A stretch of DNA of 64,000 bases from DASXZH01 sp036502005 (GCA_036502005.1 DASXZH010000094.1:1-64000); one strand, 5' to 3'. Positions 25,039 to 34,281 are shown, numbered from the stretch's first letter. Numbers and translations: made by a program. Notes: a model not told the origin generated them from the sequence alone.

Positions 25039-27444
25039 ATGAAGAAGGCAACATTCAACTTGGCTCGTCGTGCTGCTGCCGCAGCGGGACTTAGTTTGTT
25101 CTTAGTTCCTCTTGCCGTAGCCCAATCCGGTTATGCCGTTGGAGACAGCTCCAACCCGGGCCCAGTTAGAATGGCCCGCATCTCCTACGTGAAAAGTGGT
25201 GCGGAATACCGGCCAACTGCTTCAGTGGGGTGGTCTACCGCTTCCGTTAACACGCCGTTGAGGCAAGGGGCGCAAATCTGGGCGGAAAACAGCTCTCGAA
25301 CAGAGACCGTTTTTGACGATGGCAGCGTTTTACGCCTCGGCAACGGCGGCCTTGCCACTTTGGAAACCATGTACAGCGACTCCAACGGGGAGTTCACGGA
25401 GCTCAAAGTCACAAATGGTTTAGCAACGATTCATATCAAGAGCAAGCTTTCACAGTTTCAGGTCGATACGCCGCAGGCTTCCGTTAAGGCCTCTGGCCCT
25501 GCCACCATTCGAGTTGGCATCAATGGCAACATTTGCGAAATAGCCGACCAGGGAGGGGAGGCGCAAGTGGAAAGCGGCGGCGGTACCCAGCCGCTAAAAG
25601 CTGGGCAACTTATCGACTATCGTCAGCCTTCCGGCTCGACAGCAGTCGCTGGTGAAGGAGCCGTTAGAAGCGTGCCGAAGGCCGACGACTGGGACACTTG
25701 GAATACCGAAAGAAACACGGTGGTTTACCACCAAGATAGGTATGTTCCAACCGACGTCGACTTGATGGCAAGCGATATCGACCAATACGGAACCTGGCGC
25801 GATGACCCCAAATACGGCCACGTATGGTGCCCAACTGAGGCCGCCGACTGGCAACCGTACCAGGATGGATCGTGGACATGGGTTGCTCCCTTCGGATACA
25901 CCTGGGTCGGACATGAACCCTGGGGTTGGGCTCCGTACCACTACGGCACTTGGTATCACGCTAGCTACGGTTGGGGTTGGTGCCCAGGGCCCGCCAGCCA
26001 ATACTGGGATCCAGCAGTTGTAGATTTTTGTGATGACGGCGCGAACGTTGCATGGGCGCCGTTAGCGCCTTGGGAAGTCCAGTATCCTGCTGCCATTTCC
26101 ATTGGATTTGGCGGCGGCGATTGGGCTCTATCGTTCAGCATTGGCCAAGCAGGGTGCTACTACCCAGGCGGAGCTGACATATGCATAGGAAGGCCGTGGG
26201 GCAACGCCTTTGTGAATGCAGGTTGGAACTACTACGATCCAGGCCGCTTTGATGCCTACTATTCCAACGCATCTTACAACAGCTATTACGGGCAGAGCCG
26301 ATTCCAGCCTTACTATGGTTCACATGGAGGAGGCGTCTTCGCTTCCCGGTATGGATTTACAAACGGAGGCCACTTTAACCGAGTCTCGGCCCGCGAGGCG
26401 GGAATCTTCCAGCACGGCAGGTCTTATACAGGCGCTCCACGCGGCGCGCAAGTTTCTGGACCGCCGAACATGCGGCCCTCAAGGGCGTCGTTTACGCCCT
26501 CTCACAGCTTTGCGCGCAACGATCCTCCAGCTTCGGTAGCGCAGAGAGCCGTTTATCGGGCACCCGTTGGATCGCGCATCGCTAGACAGTCAATTAACCC
26601 TGGCCGGACTTTAACTCCATCCTCGCGAGTCGCTGCCAACCGCACGGCCAATAATCGAGTAAACACGGGCGCAAATGGCCGACAAACTATGACCACTCGC
26701 AACGCGATGTCAGTTGCTCACAATGGCAACGCTGCCACAACCCACAACGCAAGAGTTGCAGCAAATGCATCCGCACATAACAGAAACGTGGCAACCAACG
26801 CAGCCACCCATAACCACAACGTGGCTGCGAACGCCAGGAATCGGAATGCGGCTACAAACAACCGAGCTGCCGCTGCCGCCCATAATAGAAATGTGGCCTC
26901 CAACGCCAGGAATCGCAACGCGGCGACTGTTGCCCACAACAGGAACGTGGCTTCCACTCACAATCGAGTGGCCGCTGCTACCCATAACAGAAATGTCTCT
27001 GCGACGCACAATCGAGTTGCAACAGCAACGCGAAGAGCTTCGAATCCAGTGAGATCGGCACCGCGCAGAGTGGCTTCGTCAACAAGGATGAACAACCGCG
27101 GCAACGTGGCCAGCCACATGAACCGGTCAACGTTCCATTCCACTTCGGCCATGCGACGTGCTCCTCAGCAAATGAATAGAGCTCCTCGCCAGGCACCGAG
27201 ATCGACCTTCGGCGGGTCCAGTCGACCTTCGACAAGATCGAGCTTTGGCGGCGGGTTTAGCCGACCGTCGGCGCCGCGAGGCGGCGGATTCGGTGGCGGC
27301 GGCCGCGCGTCGGCCCCACGCGGCGGTTTTGGCGGCGGTGGACATTCGGCCCCGAGAGGCGGCGGCGGATTCGGCGGCGGTGGACATTCGGCACCGAGAA
27401 GTGCCCCACGAGGCGGCGGTGGTGGCGGACGGCGACATCCGTAA
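25039..27444 (+). CDS. Secreted FecR/DUF6600-type protein with low-complexity C-terminal half
   Basis: 801-aa secreted protein from ATG 25039. Signal peptide about 1-29 ending VAQS. A FecR-like beta domain, about 40-200, includes GAQIWAENSSRTETVFDDGSV and LRLGNGG. A Trp/Tyr-rich DUF6600-like region, about 255-400, includes WGWAPYHYGTWYH and WAPLAPWE. From about 540 on the chain is low complexity: Asn/Ala/His/Arg-rich with at least seven HNRNVA-type units, then an Arg/Ser region, ending in Gly-rich blocks such as GGFGGGGHSAPRGG. It is divergent from gltB. Function unknown; a cell-surface or envelope role is likely. Confidence 0.8.
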   Translation: MKKATFNLARRAAAAAGLSLFLVPLAVAQSGYAVGDSSNPGPVRMARISYVKSGAEYRPTASVGWSTASVNTPLRQGAQIWAENSSRTETVFDDGSVLRLGNGGLATLETMYSDSNGEFTELKVTNGLATIHIKSKLSQFQVDTPQASVKASGPATIRVGINGNICEIADQGGEAQVESGGGTQPLKAGQLIDYRQPSGSTAVAGEGAVRSVPKADDWDTWNTERNTVVYHQDRYVPTDVDLMASDIDQYGTWRDDPKYGHVWCPTEAADWQPYQDGSWTWVAPFGYTWVGHEPWGWAPYHYGTWYHASYGWGWCPGPASQYWDPAVVDFCDDGANVAWAPLAPWEVQYPAAISIGFGGGDWALSFSIGQAGCYYPGGADICIGRPWGNAFVNAGWNYYDPGRFDAYYSNASYNSYYGQSRFQPYYGSHGGGVFASRYGFTNGGHFNRVSAREAGIFQHGRSYTGAPRGAQVSGPPNMRPSRASFTPSHSFARNDPPASVAQRAVYRAPVGSRIARQSINPGRTLTPSSRVAANRTANNRVNTGANGRQTMTTRNAMSVAHNGNAATTHNARVAANASAHNRNVATNAATHNHNVAANARNRNAATNNRAAAAAHNRNVASNARNRNAATVAHNRNVASTHNRVAAATHNRNVSATHNRVATATRRASNPVRSAPRRVASSTRMNNRGNVASHMNRSTFHSTSAMRRAPQQMNRAPRQAPRSTFGGSSRPSTRSSFGGGFSRPSAPRGGGFGGGGRASAPRGGFGGGGHSAPRGGGGFGGGGHSAPRSAPRGGGGGGRRHP

Positions 27445-27580
27445 AAGAGTAAACGGTAAACAGTAATCGGTAAACAGTCGGATCAGTTCGGCTGTTTTCC
27501 GTTTTTCTACAGCTTTCCTTCCCTCTAAATCGCATGAGCGTTAAAGTGAGATTTGAAGGGCTACTTTTAACGGTTTGTAA

Positions 27581-27635
27581 CTCGCGCCTCTCCCGGTTCG
27601 CGGACTCACCGACCTCCATCCGGGAGAGATTTGGG
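27581..27635. repeat. Dispersed palindromic repeat, family A, copy 1
   Basis: CTCTCCCGGTTCGCGGACTC followed by ACCGACC and then CATCCGGGAGAG. The outer CTCTCCCG/CGGGAGAG arms pair. The core GGTTCGCGGACTCACCG recurs, exactly or nearly, at 45.4, 45.55, 45.9 and 48.5 kb. The 234-bp gap it sits in (27445-27678) also has short direct repeats of CGGTAAACAGT near 27453-27480 and no gene. Confidence 0.75.
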
Positions 27636-27678
27636 GTCTCGGCAATCCCCAGGATGGTTTGTTTTAACGCCTATGTCT

Positions 27679-28155
27679 CTATACGGGAACTTGAATCTGC
27701 TCGACCTGTTCGCCCTTAAACCGAATGATCTCCATCTTCGATTCACGAAACAGCTCCAGAGAGAACTCATCCGGATATTCGCCTTCGTAGATCACCCGAG
27801 TGATCCCCGCGTTGATGATCATCTTCGCGCAGGTGTTGCAAGGCTGGCAAGTCACATATATGGTGCTTCCCTCGCACGGGATCCCAATTTTTGCGGCCTG
27901 CAAAAGCGCGTTTTGCTCGGCGTGGAGAGAGCGGATGCAATGCCCCGCGCGGAGACAGCCCAGCGGCCAATCATGGCTGCCACCTTCCGGCGGGCAATGG
28001 GAAAGTCCCGTCGGGGCACCGTTGTAGCCGGTGGCTAGGATTCGCTTATCACGAACAATCACGGCCCCCACTGCTCGGCGCTCACAGGTTGAGCGGCTTG
28101 CAACGAGCGTGCATATCTGCATGAAGTAAGCGTCCCAACTTGGCCTCTGGATCAT
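27679..28155 (-). CDS. dCMP/cytidine deaminase family zinc enzyme
   Basis: 158 aa from ATG 28155; an upstream frame extension to 28239 runs through repeat sequence and adds no domain. The zinc site is formed by HAEQNALLQAA (catalytic Glu) and CQPCNTCAK, typical of the ComEB/deoxycytidylate deaminase family. The insert CPPEGGSHDWPLGCLRAGHC before the HAE motif supports dCMP deaminase, where extra cysteines and histidines bind a second zinc. Probable reaction: dCMP to dUMP for thymidylate synthesis. The N-terminal MIQRPSWDAYFMQI matches dCMP deaminases. Confidence 0.88.
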   Translation of the reverse strand: MIQRPSWDAYFMQICTLVASRSTCERRAVGAVIVRDKRILATGYNGAPTGLSHCPPEGGSHDWPLGCLRAGHCIRSLHAEQNALLQAAKIGIPCEGSTIYVTCQPCNTCAKMIINAGITRVIYEGEYPDEFSLELFRESKMEIIRFKGEQVEQIQVPV

Positions 28156-28198
28156 GAAGATATTATGGCAAGACTCGGGCTCTTGGCATTCGACATTC

Positions 28199-28336
28199 GG
28201 TGTTCGGCCCTCGGTGTTCGGCCTTCGGAATCGGCACAAGGCATGCGCCTAACAAGCTGCGGCCCGAGTTTCCAGTCAGTGTAGCAATGCAAACACTGAG
28301 GGCCGGCACCCTACTTCCCCCGAGGGCCGAATACCG
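28199..28336. repeat. Imperfect inverted repeat with nested hairpins
   Basis: GGTGTTCGGCCCTCGG (about 28199-28218) is matched by the reverse complement of CCCCGAGGGCCGAATACC (about 28317-28336). Inside, CAGTGT and ACACTG pair at about 28278-28298. The CCGAAGGCC/GGCCTTCGG units resemble those in the ends of the RAYT element at 52 kb. The gene-free gap here is 28156-28435. Confidence 0.55.
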
Positions 28337-28435
28337 AAGGCCTAAGGCCCAAGGCTGCGTCCGCGCCTTTTCTCCAAACCCGTCATTTCCGGCGTTGAGA
28401 TTGGCCTCCGAAATGCCGATCTTCCTAATGTGGCC

Positions 28436-28750
28436 ATGAACGATAACGAGTGTGCAGAGAATATTTTAAGAGCGAGAAGAAAGGTGGCCGCGACCAACTT
28501 AAAGCGCTGCCCCGTGTGCGAGGCGCTCAACGCAGTTTCTAACAACGAGTGCTTTGTTTGCACCTGGCGCGGCAAGTTCAGCCACGATCCGATGGACATC
28601 GAAGATGGTCTTCGGGAACTGCTTACGCGCTGCCCTGAATACAAGGCATCGACACCACAAATCATCCCAACCTCTCGCAAAAAGAGAAGCCCGAAATGGC
28701 GTTTTCTTCTGCGCAGGGTGATTAACGGTCCGATCGATTTTTCGGTTTAA
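28436..28750 (+). CDS. Small zinc-ribbon protein, unknown function
   Basis: About 104 aa from ATG 28436 (GTG 28430 adds two residues). Two CxxC knuckles, CPVCEALN and CFVCTWRGKF, about 14 residues apart, suggest a zinc ribbon at residues 25-50. The C-terminus is basic (TSRKKRSPKWRFLLRR). I do not recognise the family. It lies about 80 bp upstream of dnaB on the same strand, which might point to a nucleic-acid-related role, but that is only context. Confidence 0.6.
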   Translation: MNDNECAENILRARRKVAATNLKRCPVCEALNAVSNNECFVCTWRGKFSHDPMDIEDGLRELLTRCPEYKASTPQIIPTSRKKRSPKWRFLLRRVINGPIDFSV

Positions 28751-28833
28751 TTCGATAAGAATTTTCCCGCAAAATTCCTTCGCTTGGCGCGCCAAAACGC
28801 GACTATACTGAGTCCTTCCATGGAGGACACAGT

Positions 28834-30198
28834 ATGCATTTGGCACAGGATGGCCTAGTCCCTCTTCACAGTGTTGAGGCGGAAATGAGCACGCTCGGCG
28901 CGATGCTTTACAGCGAGCGAGCCATTGAGCAAGTGCTTGCTATCGTATCGGAGGATGATTTCTATCTGCCCTCCCACCGCATGATCTTCATGGCCATGAA
29001 AAACCTGGCCAGCAAGAGCCAGCCAATCGATCCCGTATCCACTAAGCTCAGTCTGATTGAGAGCGGGCACCTTGCCGACGTCGGCGGCGAAAACTACCTT
29101 ATCAACCTTTTGGAGTTCGTCCCCAGCGCGGCGAATGCCACCTATTACGCCAATCAGGTTTTAGAACGATCGCTGGCCAGAAAACTCGATGCGGCAGGCC
29201 ACGACATAATCGGCATTGCTCGTGAACCGGATATGGACGCCGATGACCGGATCGACAAAGCTGAGCGGCTTATTTTCGATGTTGGCAATAAGCGCCTTGG
29301 CCGCGATTTCGTTCACATCAATCCTCTCACCAAGGAATACATGCTCGAAGTCGATACACTTATGGAGTTCAACGAGCCAGCCTTGGGGCTCCGCAGTGGC
29401 TTCCATGACTTGGACGACATGACGACAGGTTTTTACGGAGGCGACTTCGTGATCGTAGCCGCCAGGCCCTCGATGGGAAAAACCTCGCTCGTGCTTCGCA
29501 TGGCGTGGCATGTGGCGGAAAGGGAGCGCCAGCCGGTAGCAATCTTCTCGCTTGAAATGGGCGCCAACCAGCTTACGCGGCGCTTTGCATCCATGATCAG
29601 CAATGTAAGCCCAGGCGTTTTAAAACGTCCCAATTTGGAAGTCAAAGAATACAAAAAACTCGCGGATGCTTGTGAGCGAATGTACGATCTTCCGCTTTAC
29701 ATCGATGAGTCCTCCGATATCAGCGCCCTTGAGATGCGCGGCAAGTGCAGAAGACTAAAAAGGGAGCACGGTCTGGGCCTTGTCATCGTCGATTACCTTC
29801 AGTTGATGAAAGGAAATAAGAAGACGGAAAACCGGGTTCAGGAGATCAGCGATATCGCCCGGTCGCTCAAAAACATGGCAAAGGAACTACAGGTACCCGT
29901 CATCGCCCTTAGCCAGCTAAACCGAAGCGTTGAAACCCGGGAGAACAAGCGGCCCCAGCTTAGCGACATCCGAGAATCGGGGTCTATCGAAGCGGAAGCG
30001 GACTTGGTTATGTTCATCTATCGGGACGATTATTATAAAGATCGTGAAAAACCAGAGGAGGCAAACACCGATCCTTTCCGAGTCGAAGTAGCTGAAATCT
30101 TGATCGCCAAGCACAGAAACGGGCCGGTTGGCACGGTGAAGCTCGGCTTTATTCCCGGCTACGCAAAGTTTGAGAACCTAAAGGAAGGCAGCTATTAA
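28834..30198 (+). CDS. dnaB: Replicative DNA helicase DnaB
   Basis: 454-aa hexameric 5'-3' helicase that unwinds DNA at the replication fork. The N-terminal primase-interaction domain (LHSVEAEMSTLGAMLY) covers about 10-110. The RecA-like motor has Walker A ARPSMGKTSLVLR, Walker B GLVIVDYLQLM, and the loop ALSQLNRSVETR. No intein is present. ATG 28834 has GGAGG seven bases upstream. A TATACT box at 28804-28809 may be a -10 element. Its stop codon overlaps the probable start of purD. Confidence 0.96.
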   Translation: MHLAQDGLVPLHSVEAEMSTLGAMLYSERAIEQVLAIVSEDDFYLPSHRMIFMAMKNLASKSQPIDPVSTKLSLIESGHLADVGGENYLINLLEFVPSAANATYYANQVLERSLARKLDAAGHDIIGIAREPDMDADDRIDKAERLIFDVGNKRLGRDFVHINPLTKEYMLEVDTLMEFNEPALGLRSGFHDLDDMTTGFYGGDFVIVAARPSMGKTSLVLRMAWHVAERERQPVAIFSLEMGANQLTRRFASMISNVSPGVLKRPNLEVKEYKKLADACERMYDLPLYIDESSDISALEMRGKCRRLKREHGLGLVIVDYLQLMKGNKKTENRVQEISDIARSLKNMAKELQVPVIALSQLNRSVETRENKRPQLSDIRESGSIEAEADLVMFIYRDDYYKDREKPEEANTDPFRVEVAEILIAKHRNGPVGTVKLGFIPGYAKFENLKEGSY

Positions 30199-31447
30199 GA
30201 TCCTGATTGTGGGATCTGGCGGCCGTGAGCATGCACTCGCTTGGAAACTCGCTCAGGAAGCGGAAGTGTTCGCAGCCCCCGGCAATCCAGGGATTGCCAC
30301 CGTTGGCGACTGCTTTCCGTTCAAGCCAAACGACCATGCGAGCCTACGCATTTTGTGCAAGAGTCTGCAGCCAGACTTAGTCTTGATCGGTCCGGAAGAT
30401 CCACTTATTGCTGGTCTTGCCGACGAATTAAGGACGGATCGCTTTGCCGTTTTTGGCCCTGGCGCATCTGGCGCCAGACTGGAAGGTTCAAAGGCTTTTT
30501 CGAAGGAGATTATGGCGAAGTCCGGCGTTCCTACAGCTCGTGCCGTTTCTTTTACCGAGCCTGCTCCCGCCAAAGAGTTTGCCCGTTCGCTTAATGGCGT
30601 AGTGATTAAGGCCAGTGGAGCAGCTCTTGGTAAAGGCGTCGTTGTCTGCAACTCGATTGAAGAAGCCGATGAAGCAATCGACGCCATGTTGGTAGAAAAG
30701 AGCTTAGGCGAGGCGGGAAGCACGATCTTAGTGGAAGAAAAACTGACTGGCAAAGAGTTCAGCCTAATTACCATCGTTAGCGGCAAGCACTTTACTTCCC
30801 TTCCCGTTGCCCAAGATTACAAACGTGCGCTCGATAACGACCGGGGCCCAAACACGGGCGGCATGGGAACCTACAGCCCGGTTCCTTGGGTGAGCGATGA
30901 ACTTGTTAAGAAGACCGAAGCGGCTATCGTTGCTCCAACGGTTAGGAACCTGAACAAGTCGGGAATCGATTTTAGGGGCGTGCTTTTTTCCGGGATCATG
31001 GTTCAGGACGGCAAGCCCTACTGCCTGGAATATAACGTAAGATTTGGCGACCCGGAAACTCAAACCATTATGATGAGGCTGGGAAGCGGCCTTTCGGGCC
31101 TGCTTTTTGCGGCGGCCATTGGCGAAATTCTAGCTCCGATGCCGGTGAAAGACGACGCGGCTGTTTCTGTGGTTGTCGCCAGCGGCGGCTACCCCGGCCC
31201 TTACGAGCCTGGCAAAGCGGTCACCCTCCCTGCCACCCTTCCCGAAAACGTGCAAATCTTCCACGCGGGAACCCAACGCGTTCAGGGCCAGTTGATGACT
31301 GCAGGAGGTCGTGTTCTTAGCGTCAGCGCAACTGGGGCAACCATAACGCTTGCCCGCGAAACAGCCTATCGGGTCTGTGAAGGCATTGGCTTTGATGGAA
31401 TGTACTACCGAAAAGATATCGCAGCGGAAGCGGTTAGCGTTCGATAA
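30194..31447 (+). CDS. purD: Phosphoribosylamine-glycine ligase
   Basis: ATP-grasp enzyme of purine synthesis (5-phosphoribosylamine + glycine + ATP to GAR). Motifs: GSGGREHALAWKL, GPEDPL, DNDRGPNTGGMGTYSPVPW and EYNVRFGDPETQ. The first ATG/GTG candidate, GTG 30209, would cut off the first strand of the Rossmann-like fold. In frame upstream, codons ATT-AAG-ATC-CTG-ATT-GTG from 30194 spell the standard N-terminus (M)KILIV. AAGGAAGG at 30181-30188 ends five bases before this ATT, and the ATT overlaps the dnaB stop. An AUU start is therefore inferred, giving 417 aa. CTG 30203 is the fallback. Confidence 0.93.
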   Translation: MKILIVGSGGREHALAWKLAQEAEVFAAPGNPGIATVGDCFPFKPNDHASLRILCKSLQPDLVLIGPEDPLIAGLADELRTDRFAVFGPGASGARLEGSKAFSKEIMAKSGVPTARAVSFTEPAPAKEFARSLNGVVIKASGAALGKGVVVCNSIEEADEAIDAMLVEKSLGEAGSTILVEEKLTGKEFSLITIVSGKHFTSLPVAQDYKRALDNDRGPNTGGMGTYSPVPWVSDELVKKTEAAIVAPTVRNLNKSGIDFRGVLFSGIMVQDGKPYCLEYNVRFGDPETQTIMMRLGSGLSGLLFAAAIGEILAPMPVKDDAAVSVVVASGGYPGPYEPGKAVTLPATLPENVQIFHAGTQRVQGQLMTAGGRVLSVSATGATITLARETAYRVCEGIGFDGMYYRKDIAAEAVSVR

Positions 31448-31537
31448 GTTCGGTTTCCCCTACATACGAGGAGCTTGCGAAGCGCGAAGGAAGAGGTCAT
31501 CTGACCAATCACAAGCTGCCGGATGGCCCCCTCCTAC

Positions 31538-31603
31538 GCCCCGCACGGAACGGGGCTAGGTTCCCCCGTCGCTCGTCGTCCCTCCTCGCATGTTGGGGGA
31601 ACC
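31538..31603. repeat. Two adjacent hairpins after purD
   Basis: GCCCCG and CGGGGC pair at 31538-31556. GGTTCCCCC (31559-31567) pairs with GGGGGAACC (31595-31603). They lie in the 229-bp purD to small-gene gap; nothing else is seen there. There is no T-tract, so I class them with the palindromic repeats rather than as terminators. Confidence 0.55.
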
Positions 31604-31676
31604 GCGGAAGTCGCAAAAGAGCGAAGTATCTATAACCAAGCATTTTGGATTCGCCTCTAGAAAGTAATATAGCTGT

Positions 31677-32048
31677 ATGAAGATTATTCCTTTGGCTCTC
31701 TCCGTTTTCGTCCTGGCATCGCTTGGTATGGCGCAGGGCCCCACCAAGCAAGAAAAACAAGAGCTGGCAACCCTAGCCAAGATGCAAAAGGACCGGGACG
31801 CAGTCAAAGCCAAGTTCGATAAGCACCCGAAGGATCCCGCGCTTAAGGGCAAGTTTGTGAAGATCAACGATGCATTGGCCAATGCCACCATGACTTGCGA
31901 TGCCCTTACGCCCCATCAGAAATATGCCGGTGCGCTTAAGCTCTATCGAGTTTCACTCAAAACCGATCCTCGCGATCCGGAAGCTGATAAGTGGGTTCGC
32001 GAAATCGAAGGCATCTACAAAAGCATGCATCGCCCCATCCCAAACTAA
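31677..32048 (+). CDS. Small secreted helical protein, unknown function
   Basis: 123 aa with a clear signal peptide (MKIIPLALSVFVLASLGMAQ, cleavage near residue 20). The mature part is Lys-rich and probably helical (KQEKQELATLAKMQKDRDAVKAK), with a TPR-like second half (YAGALKLYRVSLKTDPRDPEADKWV). It is 3 bp upstream of the membrane protein gene and probably co-transcribed with it. Periplasmic or surface location is inferred. The family is not recognised. Confidence 0.75.
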   Translation: MKIIPLALSVFVLASLGMAQGPTKQEKQELATLAKMQKDRDAVKAKFDKHPKDPALKGKFVKINDALANATMTCDALTPHQKYAGALKLYRVSLKTDPRDPEADKWVREIEGIYKSMHRPIPN

Positions 32049-32051
32049 AGC

Positions 32052-33887
32052 ATGATTCGCGAGAAATCGAAGTTCGTCTGGATTACGGCGGGGGTTGTCG
32101 CCCTCCTTACAATACTTCCCTTTCTGTTCGCATTAGCGATAACGCCGCCTGGCACGCGCTACATCGGCTTCCAGTACAACACGGACGACCACATGGTCTA
32201 TTCCGCCTGGATGCGGCAGGCAATGGATGGGCATTTGTTGATGGACAACCGCTTTGCGGTTGATCCTCAGCCTGGGCTGACCATCCACATTTACTTTTTC
32301 TTTCTTGGCTTGCTGGCTAAGATCACGGGCATCCCGTGGGCGGCAGCCATCGCTCGTTTCGTATTTGGCGGCCTGTTTGTTTTATTGCTGGCAAAGTTCT
32401 TAAGGCTAGTAACATCCGGCGAAACGGCGCAAAAGCTGGCTTTGATTATTTGCTGCTTTGGGGCCGGCATCGGCTTTTTGGCCTGGCAGCCGCTGGGGCA
32501 GGATTTTCTTGCGTCGTCTCAGTCGCCTCTGAAAGGGATCCTGTTGGGCCATCTGCCAAACGATGTTTGGCAGCCGGAGGCGTTTGCGTTTCCTTCGTTG
32601 TTGACAAACAGCTTGTTTTCGGTATCGCTCTGTCTGATCATCGGGATCTTCTATTGCGTATTACGCGCACGGGATTCTTGGAAGCCGGTGCTGCCCGGAG
32701 CTTTAGGGATGCTTGTGCTCATGAACGTCCACAGCTACGATGTTCTGATGATCACCCTCGTTTTGGTTGGGCTTTTGGTGACTGCTATTGTTCAGAAGCA
32801 GCTAACGGCGCAGTGGCTGGCCAGAGTGGTTGTGATTGGGTTGGGCGCGATCCCAGCAGCGCTGTGGTTCATGTACGTGCTGAAGCATGATTCGGTGTTT
32901 CAGGCGAGGGCCGATACGCTGACCTATACCGAAAACTTTCGGTCGATTTTTGGGGGCTTCTGCCTTTTAATGGCCGTTGGGGGCATGGGAGCAATAATAT
33001 GGTCTAGGTCGAGGCGTGATTACACAGTCCCTCTGTTGCTCTTGGTGCCCCCCGGTATCTTGTTCTTGATTTCTGGTTCTGATCCTCAATCCGGTTACTC
33101 GCTCGGTATTGCAGCATGGCTCGCCATGTACGGCGCGTTCTTAGTGCTCCTAGGTCGTTCATGCAGACGAAATATGCCGATCAATCTTGTCCTTTCCTGG
33201 GCAATCCTAGGTCTTATCATTCCCTACTTCCCAGGCCTTTTCCAACGAAAGCTGATGATGGGACTGAGCGTCCCTTGGGCCATTCTTGCCGCGATCGGCC
33301 TCTATTACGCGGTTCAGAAACTCAAACAAAATGAGAAGAAACTCGTCGCTGCGCTCGCCATCATCGTGCTCTCAGGCACTTCAATTATGTGGATGGGCCG
33401 CGAGTTCTCGATGATCATGGCGAACGACTCCAACACCACCCTGCAACCTGTTTTCCTCTCCCAAGACACCGCGAAGATCATCGATTACCTGAACGACCAC
33501 ACCGGTGGCAAAAGAACGGTTGTTCTTGCCATGCCGGGCATTTCCGCCAGCCTTGAACAACTCGCCTCGCCGGTTCTTCCTGACCTCAACCCAATTCTAA
33601 GTGGTTTTACTGGTGTTTACACATATGCCGGACACTGGAGCGAAACGCCGGACTACACCAAGCGGCGAACAAACGCGAACACCTTATTTATCGCCAAACC
33701 CAAACATGGAGGGCCGATGCCGCTCGACCAACGCATGCAATTTGCCAAGGATCAGCACATCGATTACATCGTCTCGCCCGTGCCAGAGACGTTTTTCAAA
33801 CGAACGCAAATCCCCCTGATCGATGAACGGGACATGGGCGACGTGGTCGTGGATGGCCAAGAATTCCGGCTCATCAAAGTGCGTTAA
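32052..33887 (+). CDS. Multi-spanning membrane protein, GT-C glycosyltransferase-like layout
   Basis: 611 aa with about eleven predicted membrane helices, the first at about 9-31. The first extracytoplasmic loop contains YNTDDHMVYSAWMRQAMDGHLLMDNRF. An acidic pair in this loop followed by a region of short helices is the general layout of GT-C fold lipid-linked sugar transferases. A C-terminal soluble part, about 460-611, has no motif I know. The glycosyltransferase assignment is inference from topology only; no sugar or cell-wall genes are adjacent. Confidence 0.65.
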   Translation: MIREKSKFVWITAGVVALLTILPFLFALAITPPGTRYIGFQYNTDDHMVYSAWMRQAMDGHLLMDNRFAVDPQPGLTIHIYFFFLGLLAKITGIPWAAAIARFVFGGLFVLLLAKFLRLVTSGETAQKLALIICCFGAGIGFLAWQPLGQDFLASSQSPLKGILLGHLPNDVWQPEAFAFPSLLTNSLFSVSLCLIIGIFYCVLRARDSWKPVLPGALGMLVLMNVHSYDVLMITLVLVGLLVTAIVQKQLTAQWLARVVVIGLGAIPAALWFMYVLKHDSVFQARADTLTYTENFRSIFGGFCLLMAVGGMGAIIWSRSRRDYTVPLLLLVPPGILFLISGSDPQSGYSLGIAAWLAMYGAFLVLLGRSCRRNMPINLVLSWAILGLIIPYFPGLFQRKLMMGLSVPWAILAAIGLYYAVQKLKQNEKKLVAALAIIVLSGTSIMWMGREFSMIMANDSNTTLQPVFLSQDTAKIIDYLNDHTGGKRTVVLAMPGISASLEQLASPVLPDLNPILSGFTGVYTYAGHWSETPDYTKRRTNANTLFIAKPKHGGPMPLDQRMQFAKDQHIDYIVSPVPETFFKRTQIPLIDERDMGDVVVDGQEFRLIKVR

Positions 33888-33890
33888 GAC

Positions 33891-34082
33891 CTAAACGCGC
33901 AGGCCGGGAGACAAATGAACGTTGTTCGAGTGCGTCGGCGCGACAAAAACGGGAGTCGAAAACTCGTGGTTTCGCTTCGAAAGCGCCTCAATAAACAGGT
34001 TGCGTTCCACGATCTGGCCCAGGGCAAAACCCAAAACTAAGGCACCGGCAATCCAGACGCCGAAAATATATCGCAGCCGCAC
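33891..34082 (-). CDS. Small single-pass membrane protein, unknown
   Basis: 63 aa with one convincing membrane helix at residues 4-25 (RYIFGVWIAGALVLGFALGQ) behind a short basic N-terminus, followed by a polar tail. It converges on the GT-C-like gene. Not recognised. The coding assignment depends on the amphipathic and hydrophobic pattern and on the gap it fills, so confidence is moderate. Confidence 0.5.
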   Translation of the reverse strand: MRLRYIFGVWIAGALVLGFALGQIVERNLFIEALSKRNHEFSTPVFVAPTHSNNVHLSPGLRV

Positions 34083-34170
34083 CTATTAAGTGTAACAGCG
34101 TTCTTAACAATTCGCCCTCGTAGAAAAGCTAACTTTACGTTAAGTTTTCGATCTAAGATAAATGCCACCT

Positions 34171-34281
34171 AAACCCGCACCTCTCCCGAAAGGAGAGGTC
34201 GGAAGCTTTACACTATGCGCATGCCAGTTCAACTCGGAAACACCGACAAAGAAAGCGGTGAGGAACGAAACGGGAGAGGCT
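34171..34281. repeat. Dispersed palindromic repeat, family A variant
   Basis: CACCTCTCCCGAAAGGAGAG is followed, after about 65 bp, by GCGGTGAGGAACGAAACGGG and AGAGGC. The two ends have the same sequence elements seen at 45.53 kb and 48.65 kb. It occupies most of the 289-bp gap before the CDF gene; no promoter was convincing. Confidence 0.65.
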
